Below are positions 1 through 8,027 of a stretch of 64,000 nt of DNA, in pieces. Where the stretch lies: NCBI RefSeq assembly GCF_022654015.1, contig NZ_CP073063.1:310001-374000 (forward strand), given 5' to 3'. Origin of the DNA: Brevundimonas diminuta (GTDB lineage Bacteria; Pseudomonadota; Alphaproteobacteria; Caulobacterales; Caulobacteraceae). A program made the translations under genes and the position numbers. The first letter of the stretch is position 1. Each line of letters opens with the position of its first letter. The notes beneath the pieces are model-generated. The model worked only from the letters and a program-made list of their open reading frames with translations. It did no database searches and was not told the origin of the DNA.

Positions 1-1
1 T

Positions 2-730
2 GAACAGCTGCGTCGCGGCGGCCTAGACCCCTCGCCCTGCTATTTCTCGATCAGCGACAGCGATCTTCAGCGCATGCTGGCCTTCGTCCGCAGCGAGATC
101 GAGCCGCTGGTGACGCTCAGCCTGGGCGCGGACACAATCGCGGTGAACTCGGATTCCGCCGGGCGGATGGCGTCCAAGATTCTGTCGAACACGCCCGGTG
201 ATCAGCTGGACGCCCTGAGACTGACGCTGCGCCTGGCGCCCGAACAGTATCAGGAGGGCGTCTTCTGCTGGAAAGGCTTCCTCTACTATAAATGGACGCT
301 CGCCGCCCTGCTGGGCGAGGTCGCCGGCGTCGCCGAGGCCGTGCGCACCATCAAGCCCGTCGGCAAGGTCGATCACGCCGCCAAGGAATATCTGGCGCGC
401 AGCCGCGATGTCCTGCGCGGTCGCATCATCAAGACCTGCGACGAGGTCAGTCGCACCCTGCGTGTCTATGACGACGCCTACGCCAAACTGACGCAGGAAG
501 GCCGCCCCATCGCCTTCCGCGACTTCCTGCTGGACGCCCCCTCCATGTTCGCCAAGCTGGGCGATCAGCTGGGCGCCGTCCAGCACATCGTCAGCTACTG
601 GCGCTTCCGCTTCGGCTCCTCCGCCGCTCCGGTGAACGTTGAGGAGCTGATGGACATCTTCATGGACTTCGAAACCGGCCTGCTCGGCCGCGGCGAACTC
701 CCCGACGACATCGGCATGATCGCCGCCTAG
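2..730 (+). CDS. Conserved hypothetical protein, 5' end cut by window edge
   Basis: The frame is open from base 2 to a TAG at 728-730, so 242 residues are visible and the true start lies outside the window. I do not recognise the family. The protein looks soluble and mostly helical, with no membrane segment. An aromatic patch (FCWKGFLYYKW, about residue 89) and an acidic C-terminal part (DIFMDFETGLL) stand out. It converges on polA with a 7-base gap. Codon use resembles the neighbours, so it looks resident rather than acquired. No function is proposed. Confidence 0.75.
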   Translation, partial: EQLRRGGLDPSPCYFSISDSDLQRMLAFVRSEIEPLVTLSLGADTIAVNSDSAGRMASKILSNTPGDQLDALRLTLRLAPEQYQEGVFCWKGFLYYKWTLAALLGEVAGVAEAVRTIKPVGKVDHAAKEYLARSRDVLRGRIIKTCDEVSRTLRVYDDAYAKLTQEGRPIAFRDFLLDAPSMFAKLGDQLGAVQHIVSYWRFRFGSSAAPVNVEELMDIFMDFETGLLGRGELPDDIGMIAA

Positions 731-737
731 CCCGATC

Positions 738-3650
738 CTAGTGCGCCGCGTCCCAGTTGGACGCCGCGCGGGCATCCACCACCAGCGGAACTGTCAGGGC
801 CACGGCCGGGTCTGCAGCGTTCTCCATCACGCGTTTGATGACGGCGATAGCGCGGTCGGCCTCGGCTTCCGGCGCCTCGAACACCAGTTCGTCGTGGACC
901 TGAAGCAGCATGCGCGTGGTCAGGCCGGCTTCGGTCAGGGCGGCGGGCATGCGGATCATGGCGCGGCGTATGATGTCGGCGGCTGCGCCCTGGATAGGGG
1001 CGTTGATGGCGGCGCGCTCGCCGAACTGGCGCTCGGCGCCGGACTTGGAGTGAATGGCCGGGATGTGGATCCGGCGGCCGAAGACGGTCGAGACAAAGCC
1101 GGTCTGGCGCACCTCGGCCTTCGTCTTGTCCATATAGGCGCGGATGCCGGGGAAGCGTTCGAAATAGGTCTTGATATAGGCCCCGGCCTCGCCCTGATCG
1201 ATGCCCAGCTGGTTGGCGAGGCCGAAGGCCGAAATGCCGTAGACGATGCCGAAGTTGATGGCCTTGGCGCGGCGACGGGTTTCGGACGGCATGCCCTCGA
1301 CGGGTACGCCGAACATCTCCGACGCCGTGGCCGCGTGGATGTCCAGCCCGGCCTTGAAGGCGCGCTTCAGTTCGGGGATGTCGCCGATGTGGGCCAGGAG
1401 ACGCAGCTCGATCTGGCTGTAGTCGGCGCTGATCAGGACATTGCCAAGGGCGGCGATGAAGGCCTGGCGGATCTCGCGGCCCGTCTCGGTGCGGATCGGG
1501 ATGTTCTGCAGGTTGGGATCGCTGGACGCCAGACGGCCCGTGGTGGCGGCGGCCAGTTGATAGCTGGTGTGCACCCTATCGGTCATGGGGTCGGCGGCGG
1601 CGGTCAGGGCGTCGGTATAGGTGCCCTTCAGCTTCGACAGCTGGCGCCAGTCCAGGATCGCACGCGGCAGATCGTGGCTGAGCGCCAGTTCCTCCAGCAC
1701 GCTGGCGTCGGTGCCCCATTGACCCGAGGCGGTCTTCTTGCCGCCCGGCAGGTTCAGTTCGCCGAACAGGATCTCGCCGATCTGGCGCGGCGAGCCGATA
1801 TTGAAGGGCCGCCCGGCGATCTCATGAGCCTGGGCCTCCAGCTCGGCCATGCGCAGGCCGAATTCGCTGGATAGCCGCTTCAGCCGGTCGGGATCGATGC
1901 GGACGCCGTTCAGCTCCATGTCCGCCAGCACCGTCGGCATGCCGCGCTCCAGCGTCTCGTAGACGGTGGACAGGCCCTCCCGCGCCAGGCGGGGTTTCAG
2001 AATCCGCCACAGCCGCAGGGTCACATCCGCATCCTCGGCCGCATATTCCGACGCCGGTTTCAGCGCGACGTGCTTGAAGGATTTCTGGCTCTTGCCGGTA
2101 CCCGCCACGCTCTTGAACGGAATCGGCTCGTGGCCCAGGTGCAGGCGCGCCAGCTCGTCCATGCCGTGCCCGTGAAGCCCGCCCTCCAGCACATAGGAGA
2201 TCAACATCGTGTCGTCGTAGGGCGCGACGCGGATGCCCCGACGCCCCATGACGGCGATGTCGTATTTGGCGTTCTGAAGCACCTTCAGGACCGACGGGTC
2301 TTCCAGCAGCGTTTTCAGCTTGGCCAGGGTCGTGGGCTTGTCCAGCTGATGGATCGGCTCGGGCGTCTCTCCCGCTTCGCCAAAGAGACCACCCTCGCCG
2401 GCCTGCGGCTCGTGCTCGTGCGTCAGGGGGATGTAGCAGGCCTCGTTCGGCCCCACCGCCAACGACACGCCGCACAGGCCAGCATGGGTCGCCGACAACG
2501 TATCGGTCTCGGTGTCGAAGCCGACGACGCCGACCTCGGTCGCGCGCGCGATCCAGCGATCCAGCGCCTCTTCGGTCTGGACGCATTCGTAGGCCGCGTG
2601 ATCGAAGGTCTGAACCTCGGCGGGGCCTTCGACGACCTGGCCATAGCGAGGGGTGGCGACCGGCGCGTTTAGGTTCGGCGCACGCTTGGGCGCAAAGGCG
2701 GAAACGTCGCTGGGCCCGGCCTTGCCGTCGCCGACGCGGCGCTGCAGCGAGCGGAACTCCATCGTCTCCAAGAAGGCCGACAGGATCGCAGGATCGGGAT
2801 CGCGCACGGCGAAATCGTCGATCGCCTCGGGTGCCGGCGCATCGCAGGTCAGGCGCACCAGTTCGCGCGACAGACGGATCTGGTCGGCGAAGTCGATCAG
2901 AGTCTGGCGGCGCTTGGGCTGTTTGATCTCACCCGCATTGGCCAACAGGGTGTCCAGATCGCCGTATTCGTCCAGCAGCTGCGCCGCCGTCTTCGGTCCG
3001 ATGCCTGGGGCGCCGGGGACGTTGTCCACGCTGTCGCCGATCAAGGCCTGCAGGTCGACCATCTTCTCAGGGCCGACGCCGAACTTTTCGAAGACCTCAG
3101 GCTCGGCCAGACGCCGATCCTTCATCGGATCCCACATCACGACGCCGCCGCCGATCAGCTGCATCAGATCCTTGTCGGACGAGACGATCACCGCCTCCCC
3201 GCCCGCGTCGCGCGCCTTGCAGGCGTATGTGGCGATCAGGTCGTCGGCCTCATAGCCGGGCAGCTCGACGCAATGGACTCCGAACGCCGCCGTCGCCTCG
3301 CGCACCAGCGGAAACTGCGGCACCAGGTCCTCGGGCGGCGGCGGACGGTGGGCCTTGTACTGATCGTACAGGGTGTTGCGGAACGTCTTTTCCGAATGGT
3401 CGAAGATGGCCACCAGGTGCGTCGGGCCATCCGCGCCCTTCATGTCCTTCAGCAGCTTCCAAAGCATGTTGCAGTAGCCCTGGACCGCGCCGACCGGCAG
3501 GCCGTCGGACTTGCGCGTCAGAGGCGGCAGGGCGTGATAGGCGCGAAAGATGTAGGCCGAGGCGTCGATCATCCACAGCCGCAGCGCAGGGCCATCCTGC
3601 GTCATCGGGCGTTCGGTCTCTGGATTTTCGGGCGCAGTCGTCTCGGTCAT
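738..3650 (-). CDS. polA: DNA polymerase I
   Basis: 970 residues, with all three domains of the long type. The N-terminal 5'-3' exonuclease (about 30-310) has IDASAYIFRAYHALPP and GYEADDLIAT. The 3'-5' proofreading domain (about 370-570) keeps Exo I (GFDTETDT), Exo II (QNAKYDIAV) and Exo III (YAAEDADVTL), so it should be active. The family A polymerase domain follows (SADYSQIELRLLAHI, INFGIVYGISAFGL, QVHDELVFE). It fills gaps and removes primers during replication and repair. ATG 3650 is preferred; an upstream TTG at 3671 and ATG 3605 are alternatives. The lipoprotein gene lies just upstream. Confidence 0.97.
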   Translation of the reverse strand: MTETTAPENPETERPMTQDGPALRLWMIDASAYIFRAYHALPPLTRKSDGLPVGAVQGYCNMLWKLLKDMKGADGPTHLVAIFDHSEKTFRNTLYDQYKAHRPPPPEDLVPQFPLVREATAAFGVHCVELPGYEADDLIATYACKARDAGGEAVIVSSDKDLMQLIGGGVVMWDPMKDRRLAEPEVFEKFGVGPEKMVDLQALIGDSVDNVPGAPGIGPKTAAQLLDEYGDLDTLLANAGEIKQPKRRQTLIDFADQIRLSRELVRLTCDAPAPEAIDDFAVRDPDPAILSAFLETMEFRSLQRRVGDGKAGPSDVSAFAPKRAPNLNAPVATPRYGQVVEGPAEVQTFDHAAYECVQTEEALDRWIARATEVGVVGFDTETDTLSATHAGLCGVSLAVGPNEACYIPLTHEHEPQAGEGGLFGEAGETPEPIHQLDKPTTLAKLKTLLEDPSVLKVLQNAKYDIAVMGRRGIRVAPYDDTMLISYVLEGGLHGHGMDELARLHLGHEPIPFKSVAGTGKSQKSFKHVALKPASEYAAEDADVTLRLWRILKPRLAREGLSTVYETLERGMPTVLADMELNGVRIDPDRLKRLSSEFGLRMAELEAQAHEIAGRPFNIGSPRQIGEILFGELNLPGGKKTASGQWGTDASVLEELALSHDLPRAILDWRQLSKLKGTYTDALTAAADPMTDRVHTSYQLAAATTGRLASSDPNLQNIPIRTETGREIRQAFIAALGNVLISADYSQIELRLLAHIGDIPELKRAFKAGLDIHAATASEMFGVPVEGMPSETRRRAKAINFGIVYGISAFGLANQLGIDQGEAGAYIKTYFERFPGIRAYMDKTKAEVRQTGFVSTVFGRRIHIPAIHSKSGAERQFGERAAINAPIQGAAADIIRRAMIRMPAALTEAGLTTRMLLQVHDELVFEAPEAEADRAIAVIKRVMENAADPAVALTVPLVVDARAASNWDAAH

Positions 3651-3687
3651 GGCCGGAACATAGGGCTCCAACGCCCTCGCGTCAGCG

Positions 3688-4305
3688 TCAGAATTCGGTC
3701 CAGCTCGATCCGGGATCGCGTTGACCCGGCTGGGCCTGCTGCTGACCCCAGGACACGACCATGAAGGCCTTGTGGCTGCGGATGCGATAGGTGCCGATCA
3801 TCGGCACCACCGCGCCCAGCGGCGCACCGGTCTTGGCTTCGTAAAGGAAGCCGGAAAACTCGGCGACCCCAACCCGGTCCCGGTGGCTGTAGACCGACAG
3901 TTCCGGCAGGGAGACGACGTTGAAGGTCTCGTTGATCGGGATCCGCATCTCGGGGATGCCGAAGACGCGCCGCATCTGCTCCAGCGACAGGGCGCCGGCG
4001 CGGATCTCGAACACGGCGTTCGCCTCGTCTTTGTTGCGGGCCAGGCTGAAACCGGCGTCTGAGATCGCCCCCCGGATCGCGCTGACGGCATAGCGGGTGC
4101 CCTCGCCCTGGAAATAGGCGTCGTCGATGAAGACGGAAGCGCCCGTCGGCAGCGGCAGGACCAGCCCCTCGACCGCCCGGTCCGAGGCGCGCGCCAGGAG
4201 CAGCTGCTCCGTCGCCGTGCGGCCGGTGTTGCTCTCGGTGGTCGAGGCGCAGGCCGACAACACGACCGCCGCAACCGTCAGCAGAGCCGCCGTCCGCGCC
4301 GTCAT
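3688..4305 (-). CDS. Putative lipoprotein (DUF6655-like)
   Basis: 205 residues with a lipoprotein signal: a basic N-terminus, a hydrophobic stretch of alanine, leucine and valine, then the lipobox LSAC near residue 18. The mature part carries conserved-looking segments (FIDDAYFQGEG, RNKDEANAVFEIRAGAL, GVAEFSGFLYEAKTG) that recall DUF6655 lipoproteins of Caulobacterales; this assignment is from memory. The ATG overlaps the TGA of the glyoxalase gene as TGATG (a GTG one codon earlier is also possible), so the two are translationally coupled. Function unknown; outer-membrane or periplasmic location is inferred from the lipobox. Confidence 0.75.
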   Translation of the reverse strand: MTARTAALLTVAAVVLSACASTTESNTGRTATEQLLLARASDRAVEGLVLPLPTGASVFIDDAYFQGEGTRYAVSAIRGAISDAGFSLARNKDEANAVFEIRAGALSLEQMRRVFGIPEMRIPINETFNVVSLPELSVYSHRDRVGVAEFSGFLYEAKTGAPLGAVVPMIGTYRIRSHKAFMVVSWGQQQAQPGQRDPGSSWTEF

Positions 4306-4745
4306 CACCAGGCGCCGACGTTCGGCATGGATGCCCAGGGCTCAGCCGGCGCCAGCGGCGCGCCTTCCTGAAGCAATTCGATGGAGATGCCGTCGGGCGA
4401 GCGGACGAAGGCCATGTTGCCGTCGCGCGGCGGACGGTTGATCGTCACGCCGCCGTCCATCAGCTTCTGGCAGGCGGCGTAGATATCATCGACCTTATAG
4501 GCCAGGTGACCGAAGTTGCGGCCACCCTGATACTCTTCCGGATCCCAGTTGAAGGTCAGCTCGACCTCGGGGCAGCGTTCCGCCGCCGACTGTTCCAGAT
4601 TCTTGGGCGCTGCGAGAAAGACGAGCGTGAACCGACCCGCCTCGTTCTCGGTGCGGCGCACCTCCTGCAGACCCAGAAGGTCGCAATAGAAGTGCAGCGA
4701 GGCGTCGATGTCCTTTACCCGGACCATGGTGTGCAGATAGCGCAA
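4305..4745 (-). CDS. gloA: Lactoylglutathione lyase (glyoxalase I, VOC family)
   Basis: 146 residues, the usual size. It isomerises the methylglyoxal-glutathione hemithioacetal to S-lactoylglutathione. All four metal ligands can be placed: His5 (LHTMVRV), Glu62 (VELTFNW), His80 (NFGHLAY) and Glu123 (ISIELLQ). The gene must start at the TTG at 4745, because the next ATG would remove His5; GGAG sits 8 bases upstream. It is followed with a 1-base overlap by the lipoprotein gene and then polA. A few VOC proteins with this fold have other substrates, but the full ligand set supports glyoxalase I. Confidence 0.88.
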   Translation of the reverse strand: MRYLHTMVRVKDIDASLHFYCDLLGLQEVRRTENEAGRFTLVFLAAPKNLEQSAAERCPEVELTFNWDPEEYQGGRNFGHLAYKVDDIYAACQKLMDGGVTINRPPRDGNMAFVRSPDGISIELLQEGAPLAPAEPWASMPNVGAW

Positions 4746-4826
4746 GGCTCGTCTCCGTCCGAACAGCGTGTCAGCCGTCTATAGACCCAACCGCCGCGAC
4801 ACCGCGACTGAACTGAGGTTACGGTC

Positions 4827-5066
4827 TCAGTGGGCCTCGGGCGCGCGGGCCGCGGGGCTCAGATATTCGTTCTCGTCGTGGGCGTGGGCCGACAGGACGA
4901 AACGCCGGTCGCAATAGCCGCACTCGATGAAGTCGTCCTCGCCCATGTCCATATAGACCAGCGGATGCCCCAGTGCCCCGCCGCCGCCGTCGCAGGCCAC
5001 GCGTTTGGTCGAGACGACGATCTCTTCGGGCGGCGGGAAGATGGCGTCGGAATGGCGGGGAGGCAT
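4827..5066 (-). CDS. CHCC-type zinc-finger domain protein
   Basis: 79 residues from the ATG at 5066. The spaced ligands Cys25, His34, Cys49 and Cys52 (ending CGYCDRRFVL) match the CHCC zinc finger of NDUFS6-like proteins and small bacterial relatives. In mitochondria the homologue is a complex I assembly/subunit protein; in bacteria its role is not established. An upstream start at 5126 would add 20 proline- and arginine-rich residues and is less likely. It lies between the small membrane protein gene and gloA on the same strand. Confidence 0.8.
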   Translation of the reverse strand: MPPRHSDAIFPPPEEIVVSTKRVACDGGGGALGHPLVYMDMGEDDFIECGYCDRRFVLSAHAHDENEYLSPAARAPEAH

Positions 5067-5122
5067 GGTCCGGTCCGGGTCTGAAAGGCTTGCGGGCTTC
5101 CTAGGCGGACCGGCCCCGAAGG

Positions 5123-5416
5123 TCAAACCTCACTGGGCGTCGCCGGGCGACGGCCCAGAAGACGGTTCAGCATCGCCTTGCGCTTCTTGAACAGCGTCAG
5201 GCCCAGACAGGCCGCACCGACCCACAGACCGATCTCGCCGATCACCAGCAGGGCGGCGCCGGCGATGGCGGCATGCGTCATCTCGATCTGATCGGTCTTG
5301 CCCGCCAGCAGCGCGAGTCCTCCACCGATGTAGCCAATGGCGCAGACCGCCATGGCGACGAAGCCGATCAGGCGAGTGCGGGTCAGAGGCGTCTTGGCTT
5401 TTTGAACGGGGGTCAT
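5123..5416 (-). CDS. Small two-helix membrane protein (transporter-suffix-like)
   Basis: 97 residues with two hydrophobic segments (about 16-37 and 50-73) followed by a basic tail (KKRKAMLNRLLGRR). This resembles the short transporter suffix domain proteins, named because the same segment occurs at the end of some transporters; that assignment is tentative. ATG 5416 has GGAG about 8 bases upstream, so it is preferred over ATG 5428 and TTG 5431. It is divergent from the ABC ATPase gene, and the shared 185-base gap is rich in GACA/TGTC motifs. Confidence 0.65.
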   Translation of the reverse strand: MTPVQKAKTPLTRTRLIGFVAMAVCAIGYIGGGLALLAGKTDQIEMTHAAIAGAALLVIGEIGLWVGAACLGLTLFKKRKAMLNRLLGRRPATPSEV

Positions 5417-5437
5417 GGCGGTCTCCATCAAGTTCAG

Positions 5438-5464
5438 TTGTCTTTATGACAAGCAAGCTAGACA
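5438..5464. promoter_or_regulatory. Operator-like GACA/TGTC half-sites, left cluster
   Basis: An inverted repeat TTGTC-N5-GACAA (5438-5452) is followed by a further TAGACA half-site (5459-5464). The cluster lies just upstream of the small membrane protein gene (start 5416). A plausible leftward promoter, TTGACT with 17-base spacing to TAGCTT, overlaps it. Binding by a dimeric repressor is inferred; no regulator gene is adjacent. Confidence 0.4.
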
Positions 5465-5489
5465 CGCGAAATGGTCAAGTCAAGCACCA

Positions 5490-5534
5490 TTGACACATGG
5501 ACAGGCCTACTTGTCTAATACTGTTGGTTAGACA
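5490..5534 (+). promoter_or_regulatory. Promoter with overlapping palindromic operator for the ABC ATPase gene
   Basis: A -35 like TTGACA (5490-5495) is spaced 18 bases from a -10 like TCTAAT (5514-5519). The inverted repeat TGTCTAA-N9-TTAGACA (5512-5534) covers the -10 and the likely start site, a layout typical of TetR- or MarR-type repression. Two more GACA half-sites fall in the spacer. The ATPase gene starts at 5602. Confidence 0.55.
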
Positions 5535-5601
5535 GGTTGGCGATTGCGGTCCCTCGCCCTACCTATGCCGCTCGCCGTCCCGTCCGAGTGAATAACCGAC
5601 C

Positions 5602-6576
5602 ATGTCAGAGACCCCCGCCCTGCCCGACAACGCCATCGAGGTGCGGGGACTGAAGAAGACCTATGCCGGGTCCAAGAAGGCCGCTCCCAAGACGGCCCTG
5701 CGGGGCGTCGATCTGGTCATTCCGCGCGGCTCGGTTTTCGGCCTGCTGGGCCCGAACGGCGCCGGCAAATCGACCCTGATCAACATCCTGGCCGGGGTGG
5801 TGAAGAAATCCGAAGGCTCTGTGACCATTTGGGGCCGTGACATCGACAAGGAGCCGCGCGACGCCGCCGCCGCTCTGGGCGTCGTGCCACAGGAGATCGT
5901 CGCCGACGTCTTCTTCACCCCGCGTGAATCGTTGGAGGTGCAGGCGGGCTTTTACGGCGTGCCCAAGGACGAGCGCCGGTCCGACGAACTGCTGGCCGCG
6001 TTGGGCCTGTCGGACAAGGCCAACGCCTATGTCCGCGCCCTGTCCGGCGGCATGAAGCGCCGCCTGATGGTGGCCAAGGCCCTGGTCCACAATCCGCCCA
6101 TCCTGATCCTGGACGAGCCGACGGCCGGCGTGGACGTCGAACTGCGTCGCCAGCTGTGGGCCTACGTCCGCCGCATCAACGAAGAGGGGGTGACCATCGT
6201 CCTGACCACCCACTATCTCGAAGAGGCGCAGGAGCTTTGCGACACCATCGCCATCGTCAACCGGGGCGAGGTGGTGGCGTGCGAGCCGACGCCGCAGCTA
6301 CTGCGCCGTCTGGACAGCCGCAATGTCGTCGTGACCCCTGAAACGCCCCAGGCGACGCCGCCGGTGCTGGCTGGCTTCGAGGTCACGCCCCGTCCGGGCG
6401 GCGCCTTCGCGGTCGCCTACAAGAAGGGACAGTCGTCGGTCGAACAGGTCATCAACGCCGTGCGCGCCGCCGGCGTCACCATCGCCGACATCACCACCGA
6501 AGATCCGGACCTGGAAGACGTCTTCCTGGCCCTGACCTACGGCGACACATCACGGGTCGATCCAACCAGGGACTAA
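5602..6576 (+). CDS. ABC transporter ATP-binding protein (NodI/CcmA type)
   Basis: 324 residues. Walker A GPNGAGKS at 50-57, the signature LSGGMKRRL near 150, Walker B ILILDEPTAGVD near 170 and the switch histidine in TTHYLEEAQ define an ABC ATPase of the ABC-2 exporter type (NodI, drug and polysaccharide exporters). The last 90 residues form the usual C-terminal extension. No permease gene is adjacent: upstream is a divergent small membrane protein, and downstream the convergent hydrolase overlaps by 4 bases. The partner permease must be elsewhere. Substrate unknown. Confidence 0.88.
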   Translation: MSETPALPDNAIEVRGLKKTYAGSKKAAPKTALRGVDLVIPRGSVFGLLGPNGAGKSTLINILAGVVKKSEGSVTIWGRDIDKEPRDAAAALGVVPQEIVADVFFTPRESLEVQAGFYGVPKDERRSDELLAALGLSDKANAYVRALSGGMKRRLMVAKALVHNPPILILDEPTAGVDVELRRQLWAYVRRINEEGVTIVLTTHYLEEAQELCDTIAIVNRGEVVACEPTPQLLRRLDSRNVVVTPETPQATPPVLAGFEVTPRPGGAFAVAYKKGQSSVEQVINAVRAAGVTIADITTEDPDLEDVFLALTYGDTSRVDPTRD

Positions 6577-7454
6577 TCGATCTCGGCCAAAAACTCGAAG
6601 ATCGCGGCCTTGGCCTCGGCCTCGTCCAACATGGGCGCGTGGCCGATGCCGGGAACCTCGACATAGGCCATGGTCGGGGCCGCCTTCTTCATCCGCGCAG
6701 CGATGTCGGCGCTCAGCAAGTCGGAGTTGGCTCCCCGCACCAGCAGCGTCGGCCTCTTCTTCGCCAGCCGCCTGAACATGGGCCACAGATTGGGGACCAA
6801 CGCCTTGGCCCCGGCCGCCCGGATCGGCACGGCGATGTCGGGATCGTAGTCCAGCGCGATCTCGCCGTTTGGCTGCTGGCGGAAAATGCGTCGCGCGAAG
6901 GCGTCCCAGTCCGCATCCGTATAGTGCGGGAAGGCCACCGAATTGATCCGCTTCGCATAGGCCGCCGCATCGGCCCACGAGCCGATCTCGACCGGCTGGC
7001 CGCTGTAGGCTGCGATCCGCGCCAGACCTTCCGGCGCCACCTCCGGCCCGATGTCGTTCAGGATCGCCGCGACCACCGCCTTGGGCCGGATCGCCGTCAG
7101 CGCCATGGTGATGAGCCCGCCCATAGAGGTGCCGACGAAGACGGCGCGGTCGATCCCGGCCTGCTCCATCAGGGCCAGAACGTCGCGCGCATAGACATCG
7201 GGCATATAGGTCATGGGGTCGGGCGCACGGTTCGACAGGCCACGCCCGCGCACATCCACCGCCAGCACCCGCCGCCCGCTCTGGGCCAGCAGCGGCGCGA
7301 TGGCTTCGAAATCGGCGCTGTTGCGGGTCAGGCCGTGGATGGCGATCACCGGCGGCCGCGCAGTTCCGGCGGCGGGCGCATAATCCCGCGCAAAGAGAGA
7401 GAGGCCATCCGGCGAGGTCCAGCGGCGTTCAACGAATAGATAGGGCGCGCTCAT
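6573..7454 (-). CDS. Alpha/beta-fold hydrolase
   Basis: 293 residues. The oxyanion loop (AIHGLTRNSADF, near 40), nucleophile elbow GTSMGGL (Ser about 110) and late histidine (GIGHAPMLDE, about 270) give a standard Ser-Asp-His alpha/beta hydrolase. Substrate cannot be told from sequence; esterase or lactonase-like activity on a small carbon compound is likely. It stands alone, converging on the ABC ATPase gene with a 4-base overlap. The ATG at 7454 gives the expected short N-terminus. Confidence 0.85.
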   Translation of the reverse strand: MSAPYLFVERRWTSPDGLSLFARDYAPAAGTARPPVIAIHGLTRNSADFEAIAPLLAQSGRRVLAVDVRGRGLSNRAPDPMTYMPDVYARDVLALMEQAGIDRAVFVGTSMGGLITMALTAIRPKAVVAAILNDIGPEVAPEGLARIAAYSGQPVEIGSWADAAAYAKRINSVAFPHYTDADWDAFARRIFRQQPNGEIALDYDPDIAVPIRAAGAKALVPNLWPMFRRLAKKRPTLLVRGANSDLLSADIAARMKKAAPTMAYVEVPGIGHAPMLDEAEAKAAIFEFLAEID

Positions 7455-7517
7455 TGGCGATGTCCTCCGATTTTGGATCAGAGTAATTCACCAGGCGAGG
7501 AAATGCGACGCCCGGTC

Positions 7518-8027
7518 TTAGAGACCGACCACATCGCGGACGAAAGCGTCCAGATCGCCGCCTTCGAAGAGATAGCCCGCCACCCCCGCCCGCTCTCCGG
7601 CCTGCAGATCCCGCTTCTGATCGCCGATGATGAAGGACTGCGTCGGATCCAGATCGTGCTCAGCTATAGCCCGCAGCAACATGCCCGGATTGGGTTTGCG
7701 ATCAGGGTGGTCGGGATGGCGATAGCGCGCCTCGATCGCCTCGGGATGGAAGGGCGCGGAATAGACGGCGTCGATAATCGCCCCCTCTTCGGCCAGTCGC
7801 GCGACCAGCAGATCGTTGAAGGCGTTCATCGTCTCTTCGCCGAACAGGCCCCGCGCCACGCCCGACTGGTTCGTCACGATCACGGTGCGATAACCGGCTT
7901 GGTTCATCCGCCGCACCGCCGCCGCCGCACCGGGGATCAGCTTCAGATGCTCAGGCCGATGCGGATAACCGCTGTCCTCGATCAGCACCCCGTCCCGATC
8001 CAGAAAGGCGGCGGGCCGGCCGGTCAT
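7518..8027 (-). CDS. gmhB: HAD-IIIA phosphatase, heptose 1,7-bisphosphate phosphatase-like
   Basis: 169 residues. The HAD motifs are all present: AFLDRDGVLIEDSGY (nucleophile Asp, acid Asp), TNQSGVARG (motif II) and FIIGDQKRDLQAG (motif IV). The pattern and length match D-glycero-D-manno-heptose-1,7-bisphosphate 7-phosphatase, which makes the LPS heptose precursor; the related HisB-N phosphatase is the main alternative. The ATG at 8027 overlaps the stop of the AGE-family gene by 4 bases, so the pair forms an operon. Confidence 0.75.
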   Translation of the reverse strand: MTGRPAAFLDRDGVLIEDSGYPHRPEHLKLIPGAAAAVRRMNQAGYRTVIVTNQSGVARGLFGEETMNAFNDLLVARLAEEGAIIDAVYSAPFHPEAIEARYRHPDHPDRKPNPGMLLRAIAEHDLDPTQSFIIGDQKRDLQAGERAGVAGYLFEGGDLDAFVRDVVGL

